A stretch of 64,000 nucleotides of DNA from Roseomonas fluvialis (GTDB lineage Bacteria; Pseudomonadota; Alphaproteobacteria; Acetobacterales; Acetobacteraceae), in assembly GCF_022846615.1 (NCBI RefSeq), contig NZ_AP025637.1:4861001-4925000 (forward strand), given 5' to 3'. The notes below the pieces were generated by a model. It had not been told where the DNA came from and did not search any database. It saw nothing but the letters and a program-made list of their open reading frames with translations. This document shows positions 17,575 to 26,430 of this stretch, one piece after another (the first letter of the stretch is position 1; the number at the start of each line of letters is the position of its first letter). A program made the position numbers and the translations under genes.

Positions 17575-17807
17575 TCCATGCAGCGGCCTTGATCCCGGCG
17601 ATCGAGGCCGCGCGCATGGTTGCGTCTTTCGCGGGCAGCCCGCCACCGCCACTGCACTGCTGATGACCTTCGGCCGTGCGCCCATGCCCGCTGCGTGTGC
17701 GTCACCCGATGGACACCCCCGCATCCTGGGTGTTGGATTGCGCCGCTGACCTGCGCGCCGCCGTGTCGGGCATGGCGATCGCCCGCGGGTCGCGACGGAG
17801 CATCCGC

Positions 17808-19184
17808 ATGGCATCCCCGCGCAAGATCCGCCTCGGCGTCTCGATGATCGGCATGGGCTACCACCTGGCGGCCTGGCGGCATCCGCAGGCCTCGGCCGGC
17901 GGCAACATGGAATTGCAGCACGCCGTGCGCGTGACGCAGGCCGCCGAGCGCGGGCTGCTCGACATGGCCTTCCTGGCCGATGGCGTGGGCATCCGCTTCA
18001 ACGACGTGCCGAAGGGCGCGTTGTCCCACACCTGCAAGAACGTGCAGTTCGAACCGCTGACGCTGCTGAGCGCGCTGGCGATGGTGACGAACCACGTCGG
18101 CCTCGTGGCGACGGCATCGACGACCTACAATGAGCCCTATCACATCGCGCGGAAATTCGCCTCGCTGGATCACATCAGCGGCGGACGCGCGGGATGGAAC
18201 GTGGTGACCAGCGCGACCGACATGGAGGCCCAGAATTTTGGCCTGGTGGGCGCGCCACCGAAGACCGGGCGCTACGACCGCGCGGTGGAATTCGTCGAGG
18301 TGGTGAAGGGCCTGTGGGATTCGTGGGAGGACGACGCCTTCATCCGCGACCAGGCGAGCGGCCTGAACTACCACCCCGACAAGGTCCATCCGCTGCATCA
18401 CGAGGGGAAGCATTTCCGCGTGGCCGGGCCGCTCAACGTGCAGCGCACGCCGCAGGGCCGCCCGATCATCGTGCAGGCCGGTGCGTCGGAGGACGGGCGC
18501 GAGCTCGCCGCCGCGACGGCCGATGTGGTCTATGCCGCGGCACAGACACTGGAAGACGCCCGCGCCTATTACACCGACGTGAAGGGGCGCATGGCGAAAT
18601 ACGGTCGCGAGCCCGGGCAGCTCAAGATCATGCCCGGCATCATGGCGGTACCCGGCCGCACGCGGCAGGAGGCGCAGGACAGCTACCAGGTCCTGCAGGA
18701 CCTGGTGCAGCCGGTGGTCGGGCTCGGCGCGCTGGCGAACTACCTGGGCGACCTGTCGGACCACGACCTCGATGGCCCGGTGCCCGAACCGCCCGCCGGC
18801 GCGCGCGACCACAGCCGCGGACAGATTTTCCTCGAGATGGCGCGGCGGGGGAACCTGTCGATCCGGCAATTGTACCTGTCGATCGCCGGCGGCAACGGCC
18901 ACCGCACGGTGGTCGGCACGCCGGCCGACATCGTCGACGCCATGGAGGAATGGTTCCATGGCGAGGCCGCGGACGGCTTCAACCTGCTACCGCCCTGGCT
19001 GCCCGGCGGGCTGGACGACGTCGTGGACCAGGTGATCCCGGAGATGCAGCGGCGCGGACTCTACCGCACCGCATATGAGGGCAGGACCTTGCGCGAGAAC
19101 CTCGGACTCGACTGGCCGGAACACCCGGCTGCGGCGCGTCGGCGTGCAGCGGTGGCCCAGGCGCTCGGGAGCGCGGCGCAATGA
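17808..19184 (+). CDS. NtaA/SnaA/DszA-type flavin-dependent monooxygenase (first copy)
   Basis: The 458-residue protein is an LLM-class, FMNH2-dependent oxygenase of the nitrilotriacetate/dibenzothiophene-sulfone branch. It has the RLGVSMIGMGYHLAAWRHP start, the NEPYHIARKFASLDHIS stretch around 110, GRAGWNVVTS (~122) and RPIIVQAGASEDGRELA (~215), all diagnostic for this subfamily. Such enzymes cleave C-N or C-S bonds with reduced flavin supplied by a separate reductase, which is not seen here. The ATG has a GGAG site 8 bp upstream. Its stop overlaps the start of a peptide-type binding protein (ATGA), and a paralogue follows, so this is a three-gene operon for scavenging an organic N or S compound (inference). 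Confidence 0.9.
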   Translation: MASPRKIRLGVSMIGMGYHLAAWRHPQASAGGNMELQHAVRVTQAAERGLLDMAFLADGVGIRFNDVPKGALSHTCKNVQFEPLTLLSALAMVTNHVGLVATASTTYNEPYHIARKFASLDHISGGRAGWNVVTSATDMEAQNFGLVGAPPKTGRYDRAVEFVEVVKGLWDSWEDDAFIRDQASGLNYHPDKVHPLHHEGKHFRVAGPLNVQRTPQGRPIIVQAGASEDGRELAAATADVVYAAAQTLEDARAYYTDVKGRMAKYGREPGQLKIMPGIMAVPGRTRQEAQDSYQVLQDLVQPVVGLGALANYLGDLSDHDLDGPVPEPPAGARDHSRGQIFLEMARRGNLSIRQLYLSIAGGNGHRTVVGTPADIVDAMEEWFHGEAADGFNLLPPWLPGGLDDVVDQVIPEMQRRGLYRTAYEGRTLRENLGLDWPEHPAAARRRAAVAQALGSAAQ

Positions 19185-20752
19185 AGCGGCTGCTGCTCGC
19201 GCTATTGGTCGCCTGCGCCGCGCCAGCGCAGGCGCAGACCTTGCGCATCGGCATGAAGGCGGCGGTGGACGGGTCCGACCCGCACCAATCCTACAGCCCG
19301 AACCGCAACGTGCAGATGCATGTATACGAATCGCTGGTGAACCAGGACCAGTACCTGCAACCGCTGCCGGGCCTGGCGGAATCCTGGCGCGTCATCGACG
19401 ACACCACCTGGGAATTCCGCCTGCGGGACGGCGTCGCCTTCCACGACGGCACGCCGCTGACCGCGGCGGATATCGCCTTCTCGCTGCGCCGTGCAGCGGA
19501 TGCGCGCGGGCTGCGGACCTACAGCGCGCAGCTCCGCAGCTTCGCCTCGGTCGAGGAGGTGGACGCCCGCACCGTCCGCATCCGCACCCGCGGGCCGGCA
19601 CCGCTGCTGCATGTCAACCTTACCACCATCATGATCGTCTCCGCCGCCGCGGTTGGCGCGAATGCGACCGAGGAGGATTTCAACGGCGGGCGTGCCGCGG
19701 TCGGCACCGGCCCCTATCGCTGGGTGCGCTTCACGCCGGGCAGCGATGTGACGCTGGAACGCGCCCCGCGCCACTGGGGGCCGCCGGAACCCTGGCAGCG
19801 CGTGGTGTTCCGCTTCATTCCGAACGACAGCGCGCGCGTCTCCGCGCTGCTGGCCGGCGATGTGGACGTGGTGGATGCCGTGCCCCCCGCGCTTTACGGG
19901 CGCGTGCGCAGCGACCAGCGGTCGCGGCTGCATACGGCAACATCCGCCTTCAACCTGTACATGTACATCGACAGCGGGCGGGAGCGTTCACCCTTCGTGA
20001 CCGGCGCGGATGGCCAGCCGCTCGACCGCAACCCCCTGCAGGATCGCCGCGTGCGCCTGGCGCTGTCGCACGCCATCAACCGCGCCGCTCTGGCCGAACG
20101 CGCGATGGAAGGCGGCGCCGAGGCCGCCGGGCAGATCGCCCCGCAGGGCTTCATGGGCCACGTGCCGGGGCTGCCGATCCCGACCTTCGACCCGCCGCGT
20201 GCCCGCGCGCTGCTGGCCGAGGCCGGCTACCCGCAGGGGTTCGGCCTGACCATCCATTGTACGTCGGACCGGTTCGCCGGTGATGGCCGTACATGCCAGG
20301 CGCTGGGCCAGATGCTGACGGCCATCGGCATCCGCACCGAAGTGGAGGCGATCCCGTCCAGCATCTTTTTCCGCCGCGCCAACCGCGCGCCAGCGGCGGG
20401 CGGGCCGGAATTCTCGGTGTCGATGTCGATGTTCGCCTCGACCACCGGCGCGGCATCGGAGGGCATGAACAACATCCTGCGCACCTACAATCCGGACCTG
20501 AGCCACGGCCCGGCCAATCGCGGCCGCTATTCGGATGCGACGTTGGACGGGCTGCTCGGACAGATCGAACGCACGATGGATGACGCGCAGCGCGAGGCAT
20601 TGACCCAGCAGGCGGTGCGCCGTGTGATGGAGGAAGCGGCGATCGTGCCGATCTTCTTCGTGCGATCCGGATGGGGCACCGCGCGCAACCTCACGCTGAT
20701 ACCGCGGGGGGACCAGTACACCATGGCGACCGGCATCCGCGTCGCGCGTTGA
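19181..20752 (+). CDS. peptide/nickel-type ABC transporter substrate-binding protein (SBP family 5)
   Basis: The 523-residue protein has a signal peptide ending at about ALVACAAPAQAQ (~residue 19) and the family 5 fold. Visible stretches are the YESLVNQD segment (~50), GLAESWRVIDDTTWEFRLRD (~67) and DGTPLTAADIAFSL (~92). Members bind oligopeptides, glutathione, nickel or opines in the periplasm. It overlaps the upstream monooxygenase gene by 4 bp and is followed 11 bp later by a second monooxygenase. No cognate DppBCDF permease or ATPase is present, so transport must rely on components elsewhere. Embedding a receptor between two oxygenases suggests that its ligand is their substrate. Confidence 0.92.
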   Translation: MKRLLLALLVACAAPAQAQTLRIGMKAAVDGSDPHQSYSPNRNVQMHVYESLVNQDQYLQPLPGLAESWRVIDDTTWEFRLRDGVAFHDGTPLTAADIAFSLRRAADARGLRTYSAQLRSFASVEEVDARTVRIRTRGPAPLLHVNLTTIMIVSAAAVGANATEEDFNGGRAAVGTGPYRWVRFTPGSDVTLERAPRHWGPPEPWQRVVFRFIPNDSARVSALLAGDVDVVDAVPPALYGRVRSDQRSRLHTATSAFNLYMYIDSGRERSPFVTGADGQPLDRNPLQDRRVRLALSHAINRAALAERAMEGGAEAAGQIAPQGFMGHVPGLPIPTFDPPRARALLAEAGYPQGFGLTIHCTSDRFAGDGRTCQALGQMLTAIGIRTEVEAIPSSIFFRRANRAPAAGGPEFSVSMSMFASTTGAASEGMNNILRTYNPDLSHGPANRGRYSDATLDGLLGQIERTMDDAQREALTQQAVRRVMEEAAIVPIFFVRSGWGTARNLTLIPRGDQYTMATGIRVAR

Positions 20753-20763
20753 GAGGGCACACC

Positions 20764-22131
20764 ATGGCCAAGAAGCAGCTCAAGCTCGGCGCCTTCCTGA
20801 GCGTGCCGGGCAACCACCTGGCCGGCTGGCGCCACCCGGATGCGGCGGTGGAATCCGACATGGATTTCGGCTGGTACATGCGCCTGGCGCAGACGGCCGA
20901 GAAGCACCTGTACGACACCATCTTCTTCCAGGACACGGTGGCGGTCGGCGGGTCGGATGCGCTGAAGGCCGGCGACCTCACGCGCACACGGCTGTCGCGC
21001 ATCGTCAAGCTGGAACCCACGGCCTGCCTGGCGGCGCTGGCCATGGGCACGACGCATATCGGCCTGGTCGCGACCGCCACCACCACCTTCAATGAGCCCT
21101 ACAACATCGCGCGCCGCTTCGCGACGATCGACCACATCAGCAAGGGCCGCTGCGGCTGGAACCTGGTGACGTCCCAGATCGAGGACGAGGCCGGCAACTT
21201 CAACCTCGACACCCATGTGGACCACGCCGCGCGCTACGAACGCGCCATCGAGTTCTACGAGGTGGTGGCCGGCCTGTGGGATTCCTGGGAAGCGGACGCC
21301 TTCCTGCGCGACAAGGGCAGCGGCGTCTGGTTCGACCGCGACAAGATGCATTTCCTCGACCACCACGGCGCGCATTTCCATGTGCGCGGGCCCCTGAACG
21401 TCTCGCGCACGCCGCAGGGGCGACCGGTGGTGGCGCAGGCGGGCTCGTCCGAACCCGGGCGCGAACTCGCCGCGCGCACGGCGGATGTGGTGTTCACCGC
21501 GCAGACCGAACTGGATGCCGCGCGCGATTTCTTCGCCGATGTGAAGGGCCGCACAGCGAAGTACGGACGCTCGCCGGACGACATCAAGATCATGCCCGGC
21601 ATCACGCCCGTCATCGGCCGCACGATGGAGGAAGCGCAGGAGAAGTACGACCAGCTGCAGTCCCTGCTGCCCGACGATGTCGCGCTGGCCGCACTCGCGC
21701 GCTTCACCCGCGGCGTCGACATCTTCTCCTACCCGCTGCACGGGCCGATGCCCGACCTGCCGGAAGCCAATTCCGCCAAGTCGCGCCAGAAACTGATCAT
21801 GGACATGGCGCGCAAGGGCAACCTGTCGCTGATCCAGACCGCGCGGTCGGTCTCCGCCGCGCAGGGCCACCGCGTGCTGGTCGGCACGCCGGACTACATC
21901 GCCGACGAACTCCAGGAATGGCTGGAGAAGGACGCCGCCGACGGCTTCAATGTGATCTGTAACTACTACCCGAAGCCCTTCGAGGAATTCTCCGAGCTGG
22001 TGATCCCCGAGCTCCAGCGCCGCGGCATCTTCCGCACGGCCTATGAAGGCACGACGCTGCGCGAGAACCTCGGCCTGCGCGTGCCGGAGAACCGCCACAC
22101 CCGCGCGCGCCGCGCGCAGGCGGCGGACTGA
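20764..22131 (+). CDS. NtaA/SnaA/DszA-type flavin-dependent monooxygenase (second copy)
   Basis: The 455-residue protein is a paralogue of the enzyme encoded 1.6 kb upstream. It shares the same key stretches (NEPYNIARRFATIDHIS, GRCGWNLVTS, RPVVAQAGSSEPGRELA) and the C-terminal FRTAYEGTTLRENLGL block. Roughly half the residues match. The differences concentrate in the N-terminal substrate region (FQDTVAVGG versus LADGVGIRF), so the two enzymes may act on different compounds or successive steps. It needs reduced FMN from an unlinked reductase. The start ATG lies 11 bp after the binding-protein stop, in a GAGAGGGCACACC context. It is the last gene of the operon; the next gene is convergent. Confidence 0.9.
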   Translation: MAKKQLKLGAFLSVPGNHLAGWRHPDAAVESDMDFGWYMRLAQTAEKHLYDTIFFQDTVAVGGSDALKAGDLTRTRLSRIVKLEPTACLAALAMGTTHIGLVATATTTFNEPYNIARRFATIDHISKGRCGWNLVTSQIEDEAGNFNLDTHVDHAARYERAIEFYEVVAGLWDSWEADAFLRDKGSGVWFDRDKMHFLDHHGAHFHVRGPLNVSRTPQGRPVVAQAGSSEPGRELAARTADVVFTAQTELDAARDFFADVKGRTAKYGRSPDDIKIMPGITPVIGRTMEEAQEKYDQLQSLLPDDVALAALARFTRGVDIFSYPLHGPMPDLPEANSAKSRQKLIMDMARKGNLSLIQTARSVSAAQGHRVLVGTPDYIADELQEWLEKDAADGFNVICNYYPKPFEEFSELVIPELQRRGIFRTAYEGTTLRENLGLRVPENRHTRARRAQAAD

Positions 22132-22137
22132 ACGCGC

Positions 22138-23379
22138 TCAGGGCCGGTGCAGCCGCGCGCGTTCGCGCGTGACGGTGCGCCGCCCACGCTTGTAGGCCAT
22201 CAGCACCGGCGCCACGGTGCGAAGCGCCATCTCCGGCGTCTCGGCATCCAGCACCACCAGGTCGGCCGGGTTGCCGACCGCCACGCCGTAGTCGTCCTGG
22301 CGCAGCAGGCGCGCGGCGTTCGTCGTCGTCATGTCCCACACCGCTCGCACCTCGGAATCCGACCCGCGGTTGGTGACGATCGCCTGCATGTTCGCCTGGC
22401 GCAGCAGCTGCCCGTCGCCGAAGGGCGTGAAGGGGTTGAGGATGTTGTTCGACGCCACGGTGCACAGCACGCCCTGCTCGGCCAGGCGGTTGGCGTCCAC
22501 CACGTTGCGCGGCGCATTCGCCTCGACATGCCGCCCGCCCAGGTACAAATCCGTCGCTGTCAGGATGGTCGCTGCCACGCCGGCATCCGCCATGCGCTTC
22601 GCCACCTTGTCCAGCGCGGGCCACGGCATCGCCGCCAGCTTCGTGACATGCCCGACGGCGACGCGCCCGCCCCAACCGTACTTCTCCGTCAAATCGCAGA
22701 CCAGCAGCGTGTCCAGCTCCTCGGCCGAGGTGCCGCTGTCGAGGTGCATGTCGATATCCACGTCGAACTCGCGCGCCATCTCGAAGACGCGCCGGATCTG
22801 CGCGGCGCGGTCGCTGTCGTAGTTCGGCGCGGCACCCACCACCGTCGCGCCGTTCTTCAGCGCGGCCACCATCAGCTCGTCCGTGCCGGGATTGTTGGTC
22901 AGCCCCTCCTGCGGCATGACGCAGATCTCGAGGTCGATCGCCCAGCGGTATTTCTCGATGAGCGCGCGCACGCCCTCGACGCCGCGCAGCCCGACCTTCG
23001 GGTCCACCTCGGCATGGGTCCGCATGCGCGTGGCGCCGTGCAGAATGCAGTTCTCGATGGTGCGCGACGCGCGTTCGGTCACGTCCTCGACCGTGAAGGT
23101 GTGCTTCACGGCCGAGACGGCCTCCATCGCACCATGCGGGAAGCGCTGCCGGCCGCAATCGCAGCGCGCCAGGATGCAGGATTTGTCGAGGTGGATATGC
23201 GTCTCGACGAAGCCGGCGCTCACCACGCGCCCACCACCCTGCGCTTCCTCCGGCGCGGTCGTGTCCAGCCGCGGCGCGATCGCCGCGATCCGCCCGCCCG
23301 CAACGCCGATATCCATCGCCGGATCGCCCGGCTTCGCATCGGGCAGGCGCACGTCGCGCAGGATCAGGTCGAGTGGCAT
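22138..23379 (-). CDS. amidohydrolase, cytosine-deaminase-like
   Basis: The 413-residue protein is a metal-dependent hydrolase of the amidohydrolase superfamily, CodA/AtzC-like branch. It has the first metal motif ETHIHLDKS (~residues 60-68), the RTHAEVDP motif (~118), a conserved HLDSG (~213) and a late ASNNI.NPFTPFG segment bearing a metal ligand region. The enzymes deaminate or hydrolyse cyclic C-N bonds such as those in cytosine, creatinine or triazines. Its ATG has a GGAG site upstream. It is divergent from a Bug receptor gene across 162 bp that hold 26-bp tandem repeats. The pair may form an uptake-and-hydrolysis unit for an N-heterocycle or amide. Confidence 0.85.
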   Translation of the reverse strand: MPLDLILRDVRLPDAKPGDPAMDIGVAGGRIAAIAPRLDTTAPEEAQGGGRVVSAGFVETHIHLDKSCILARCDCGRQRFPHGAMEAVSAVKHTFTVEDVTERASRTIENCILHGATRMRTHAEVDPKVGLRGVEGVRALIEKYRWAIDLEICVMPQEGLTNNPGTDELMVAALKNGATVVGAAPNYDSDRAAQIRRVFEMAREFDVDIDMHLDSGTSAEELDTLLVCDLTEKYGWGGRVAVGHVTKLAAMPWPALDKVAKRMADAGVAATILTATDLYLGGRHVEANAPRNVVDANRLAEQGVLCTVASNNILNPFTPFGDGQLLRQANMQAIVTNRGSDSEVRAVWDMTTTNAARLLRQDDYGVAVGNPADLVVLDAETPEMALRTVAPVLMAYKRGRRTVTRERARLHRP

Positions 23380-23434
23380 GGCGGTCTCCGGCGGAATCGT
23401 CGCGATCGAACCACGCGGGCTGCGCAGCGTCCAT

Positions 23435-23494
23435 GGCGTGACTTCGCACTGCGCGCCCCTGGCGCGACTTTGCCCTGCGCGCCCCTGGCGCGAC
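23435..23494. repeat. 26-bp tandem repeat, about 2.3 copies, in a divergent promoter region
   Basis: Two 26-bp units (23435-23460 and 23461-23486) plus an 8-bp third start (GGCGCGAC) share CTGCGCGCCCCTGGCGCGAC at a fixed 26-bp spacing. They lie between the amidohydrolase and Bug receptor starts. A spacing of about two and a half helical turns could present stacked regulator sites, but no regulator gene is adjacent. Confidence 0.7.
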
Positions 23495-23541
23495 GCTTGC
23501 TTACTCCGCGCCATCCTGGTCCCATCCCGCCGGAGGCTCCC

Positions 23542-24519
23542 ATGACCCACGCCACGCGCCGTGCCCTGCTGCTCGCCGCCGCCGCGCTGCCCGCCGCACC
23601 GCGCCTCGCCACCGCGCAGGCCTGGCCGCAACGTCCCATCCGGTGGATCGTGAACTTCCCGCCCGGCGGTGCGGCCGACATCCTTTCGCGCACGCTCGGC
23701 GAATACTTCGGCAACCGACTGGGGCAGCCCATCGTCATCGAGAACCGCCCGGGTGCGGGCGGCATGCTCGGCGCCGATATCGTGGCCAAGGCGCGCGGCG
23801 ATGTGCACACGGTGATGATCTCCTCCGCCGCATCGCACGGCATCGGCCCGGTGCTCTATGCCAACGTGCCCTACGATCCGCTGGCGGATTTCACGCATAT
23901 CCATTCGGTCGGCACCTTCCCCTCGGTGCTGATCGTCGGGCCGAATGTCGCGGCGGCGAATGTCGCGGAACTCATCGCCCTGGCGCGCGCCCGCCCCGGC
24001 GAGATCACCTACGGCTCCGGCGGCAACGGCACGATGAACCATCTGATCGGGCAGTTGCTCGCGCGCGCCGCGGGCATCAACTTCATCCACGTGCCCTATC
24101 GCGGCTCCGCCCCGGCGATGACCGACGTGATGGGCGGGCAGATCCCCGCGCTGATGGAAAGCGTGCCGACCGCCATGGGCAATATCCGCGGCGGCCGTAT
24201 GCGTCCGCTCGCGACAAGCGAGGCCGAGCGCTCACCCGCCCTACCCGAGGTGCCGACCTTCGCGGAACTCGGCTTCCCTGGTGTCACCTCCACCAACTGG
24301 TTCGGCTTCTCGGCCCCCGCCGGCATCCCGCCCGAGATCGCCGCGCGCTGGGAAAACGAAATCGCCGCCGCGCTGGCGAGCCCCCAGGTGCGCGAACGCT
24401 TTGCAGGGATCGGCGTGCGCCCCGGCACGCTGGGTGCGGCCGCCTATACCGCACTGATCCGCGAGGAACTCACGCGCTGGCGCGAGGTGATTCGCGCCGG
24501 AAACATCCGCGCCGACTGA
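23542..24519 (+). CDS. Bug/TctC-family solute receptor
   Basis: The 325-residue periplasmic receptor has a twin-arginine-like signal start (THATRRALLLAAAALPAAP) with cleavage near ATAQ (~residue 25). The Bug family signatures follow: NFPPGGAADILSR (~38), VIENRPGAGGMLGAD (~64) and VPYRGSAPAMTDVMGGQ (~190). A GGAGG ribosome site lies 5 bp before the ATG. It is divergent from the amidohydrolase and convergent, with a 1-bp gap, with a CoA transferase gene. No TctA/TctB membrane subunits are nearby. The ligand is unknown. Confidence 0.93.
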   Translation: MTHATRRALLLAAAALPAAPRLATAQAWPQRPIRWIVNFPPGGAADILSRTLGEYFGNRLGQPIVIENRPGAGGMLGADIVAKARGDVHTVMISSAASHGIGPVLYANVPYDPLADFTHIHSVGTFPSVLIVGPNVAAANVAELIALARARPGEITYGSGGNGTMNHLIGQLLARAAGINFIHVPYRGSAPAMTDVMGGQIPALMESVPTAMGNIRGGRMRPLATSEAERSPALPEVPTFAELGFPGVTSTNWFGFSAPAGIPPEIAARWENEIAAALASPQVRERFAGIGVRPGTLGAAAYTALIREELTRWREVIRAGNIRAD

Positions 24520-24520
24520 G

Positions 24521-25720
24521 TCACGGCCGCAGCGGCGCCCCCTCCCCGCGCGCCACGGCGCCGAACACCAGGTCGTTGTGCGCGCCGGCGGCGGGGCCGG
24601 TCCAGCGCACCATCTCGCGCGGCGCCACGCCATCGAAGCGGAAGGGCGCGGCGGGGTGCAGCACATCGCCCAGCAGCGGGTCCGCCACCTCCATCACCCA
24701 GCCGCGGTCTCGGAAATGCGGGTCGGTCGCGCAATCGGCCATGTCGAACAGGCGCGAGCACGGCACCTCGGCGGCTTCCAGCACCGCCTCGGCGGTCGCG
24801 GCGTCGCGCCCGCGCGTCCAGTCCGCAATCGCCGCGTCCAGTTCCGCGACATTCGCACAGCGGCCGGTGTTGTTGGCGAAGCGCGGGTCCTCGGCCATCT
24901 CCGGCTTGCCGATCGCGCCCATCAGCCGCTTGAAGATCAGGTCGGAATTGCCCGCGATGCACAGCCACTTCCCATCCGCGCAGGGATAGGTGTTGGTCGG
25001 CGCCGCGGTCTTGATCGCGGCGCCCTGCGGCTGCCGCACCCAGCCGAACAATCCGTATTCCGGCAGCATGCCCTCCATCAGCGAGAACACGCTGGACACC
25101 AGGTCCACATCCACCACGCGGCCGCGCGCGGCGGGGTCACCCTTGACCTGCCAGCAGGCCGCCACCACCGCCATGGCGCAGTACATGCCCGCCAGGTCGT
25201 CGCTGATCGAAACCCCGCAACGCGGCGGCGGGTAGTCGGTCTGTCCCGGGTTGGCCGTGAGGTGCCGCAGCCCGCCCATCGCCTCCCCGATCGCGCCGAA
25301 GGCCGGCTTGTCGCGATACGGCCCGCCCTGCCCATAGCCCGAGATGCGCCCGATGATCAGCCGCGGATTGGCCGCGTGCAGCACATCGGGACCGAGCCCG
25401 ATGCGCTCGAGGTAGCCGGCACGGAAATTCTCCACCAGCGCATCGGCACGTTGCAAAAGCGCGACCAGCTTCTCGCGGTCGGCCGGCTTCTTCAGGTCCA
25501 GCGTGACGCTCAGCTTGTTGCGCCCATGCACGCTGAACCACACGGCATGCCCTTCGACGCTGCTGCCCCAGCCGCGCACCGGGTCGCCATCCGGCGGCTC
25601 CACCTTCACCACCTCCGCGCCGAGGTCGGCCAGCAGGCGGGTCGCGAAGGGCGCGGCGATGTAGTGGCCGAGCTCGACGATCTTCAGCCCCGCAAGGGGC
25701 AGGTTCGGGGCTTGGGTCAT
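24521..25720 (-). CDS. CaiB/BaiF-family (class III) CoA transferase
   Basis: The 399-residue protein belongs to the family III CoA transferases, interlocked dimers that move CoA between carboxylic acids such as formate/oxalate, carnitine or succinate/2-hydroxy acids. It shows the N-terminal LAGLKIVELGHYIAAPFATR block, the catalytic Asp region in GVSISDDLAG (~170), and NTYPCADGKWLCIA (~240). The conserved GRNKLSVTLDL stretch is at ~70. Start is the ATG at 25720; a TTG two codons earlier is less likely. The ORF is full length and has no membrane features. Its CoA donor and acceptor cannot be predicted. Confidence 0.92.
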   Translation of the reverse strand: MTQAPNLPLAGLKIVELGHYIAAPFATRLLADLGAEVVKVEPPDGDPVRGWGSSVEGHAVWFSVHGRNKLSVTLDLKKPADREKLVALLQRADALVENFRAGYLERIGLGPDVLHAANPRLIIGRISGYGQGGPYRDKPAFGAIGEAMGGLRHLTANPGQTDYPPPRCGVSISDDLAGMYCAMAVVAACWQVKGDPAARGRVVDVDLVSSVFSLMEGMLPEYGLFGWVRQPQGAAIKTAAPTNTYPCADGKWLCIAGNSDLIFKRLMGAIGKPEMAEDPRFANNTGRCANVAELDAAIADWTRGRDAATAEAVLEAAEVPCSRLFDMADCATDPHFRDRGWVMEVADPLLGDVLHPAAPFRFDGVAPREMVRWTGPAAGAHNDLVFGAVARGEGAPLRP

Positions 25721-25888
25721 GGCCAACCCATACGCCGGATCGCATCGGCGGAAAATCGCGCGGCGGGAAACGCTTCGGCAAGCACCCCGGATGCATGGTC
25801 CTGATCAAGGCGCCGCGGCGCCTGTCTCCCTCGTGGCACGGGTCCTCCCTCCCGATGCTCGCGCCCGGCGCGCCGGGCGGAAAACTCC

Positions 25889-25922
25889 GGGGCGGGGCCC
25901 GTGGTCCCGCCCCGCCCTTTTT
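25889..25922 (+). terminator. orphan rho-independent terminator
   Basis: A perfect 8-bp stem GGGGCGGG/CCCGCCCC (25889-25896 and 25906-25913) followed by GCCC and five T is a strong terminator for plus-strand transcripts. No plus-strand gene precedes it: the neighbour is a minus-strand CoA transferase starting at 25720. It may end an unannotated small RNA from 25721-25888, which also holds a 16-bp palindrome GCCCGGCGCGCCGGGC, or insulate the globin gene. Confidence 0.65.
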
Positions 25923-26005
25923 GCGCAGCCGCTGCACAAACGTGATGAAGTCGCCCGGCACGCACCGCTAGGCTGTCGCGGTGTGATCCCGCCGCAGGAG
26001 CCGCC

Positions 26006-26410
26006 ATGTCGCCCGACCAGACCCGTGTCGTCCAGGCCACCTGGCAGCAGGTGGTGCCCATCGCCGATACCGCCGCGACGCTGTTCTACGATCGGTTATT
26101 CGAGATCGACCCCAGCACCCGACCGCTGTTCAAGGCCGAGACGCTGCCCGAGCAGAAGCGCAAGCTGGTCACCATGCTCAACACCGTGGTCACCAGCCTG
26201 CACGAACCCGAGAAGATCGTGCCCGCGGCACAGGCGCTGGCCCGCCGCCATGTCGGCTACGGCGTCGCGGCCGCGCAATACGACAGCGTCGGCGCCGCGC
26301 TGCTCTGGACCCTCGGCCAGGGCCTGGGGGATGCCTGGACGCCCGAGGCCGAAGGCGCCTGGACCGCGGCTTATACGCTGCTCTCCGGCGTCATGCGTGA
26401 CGCGGCCTGA
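26006..26410 (+). CDS. single-domain globin
   Basis: The 134-residue protein is a bacterial haemoglobin of the Vitreoscilla/flavohaemoglobin-domain type without a reductase domain. It has the helical pattern of globins, the CD-corner FYDRLFEIDPSTRPLFK segment (~28-43) with the conserved Phe, and the proximal haem His in RRHVGYGV (~residue 81). Such globins bind O2 or NO and support respiration or NO removal. The ATG is preceded by CAGGAG. The gene lies after a free-standing terminator and is followed 20 bp later by a CheD-like gene, so both may be transcribed together. Confidence 0.9.
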   Translation: MSPDQTRVVQATWQQVVPIADTAATLFYDRLFEIDPSTRPLFKAETLPEQKRKLVTMLNTVVTSLHEPEKIVPAAQALARRHVGYGVAAAQYDSVGAALLWTLGQGLGDAWTPEAEGAWTAAYTLLSGVMRDAA

Positions 26411-26430
26411 CGAAGGCGGAAGGCACCGTC

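Noticed and set aside
17676-17807. Extended N-terminus of the first NtaA-type monooxygenase
   Set aside because: The family begins at the RKIRLGVS segment; the ATG at 17808 has GGAG at the right distance, and the extension is unconserved in type.
25137-25961. Open frame on the minus strand across the CoA-transferase start region
   Set aside because: It overlaps the true gene in another frame, is Arg/Pro-rich, and has no ribosome site or motif.
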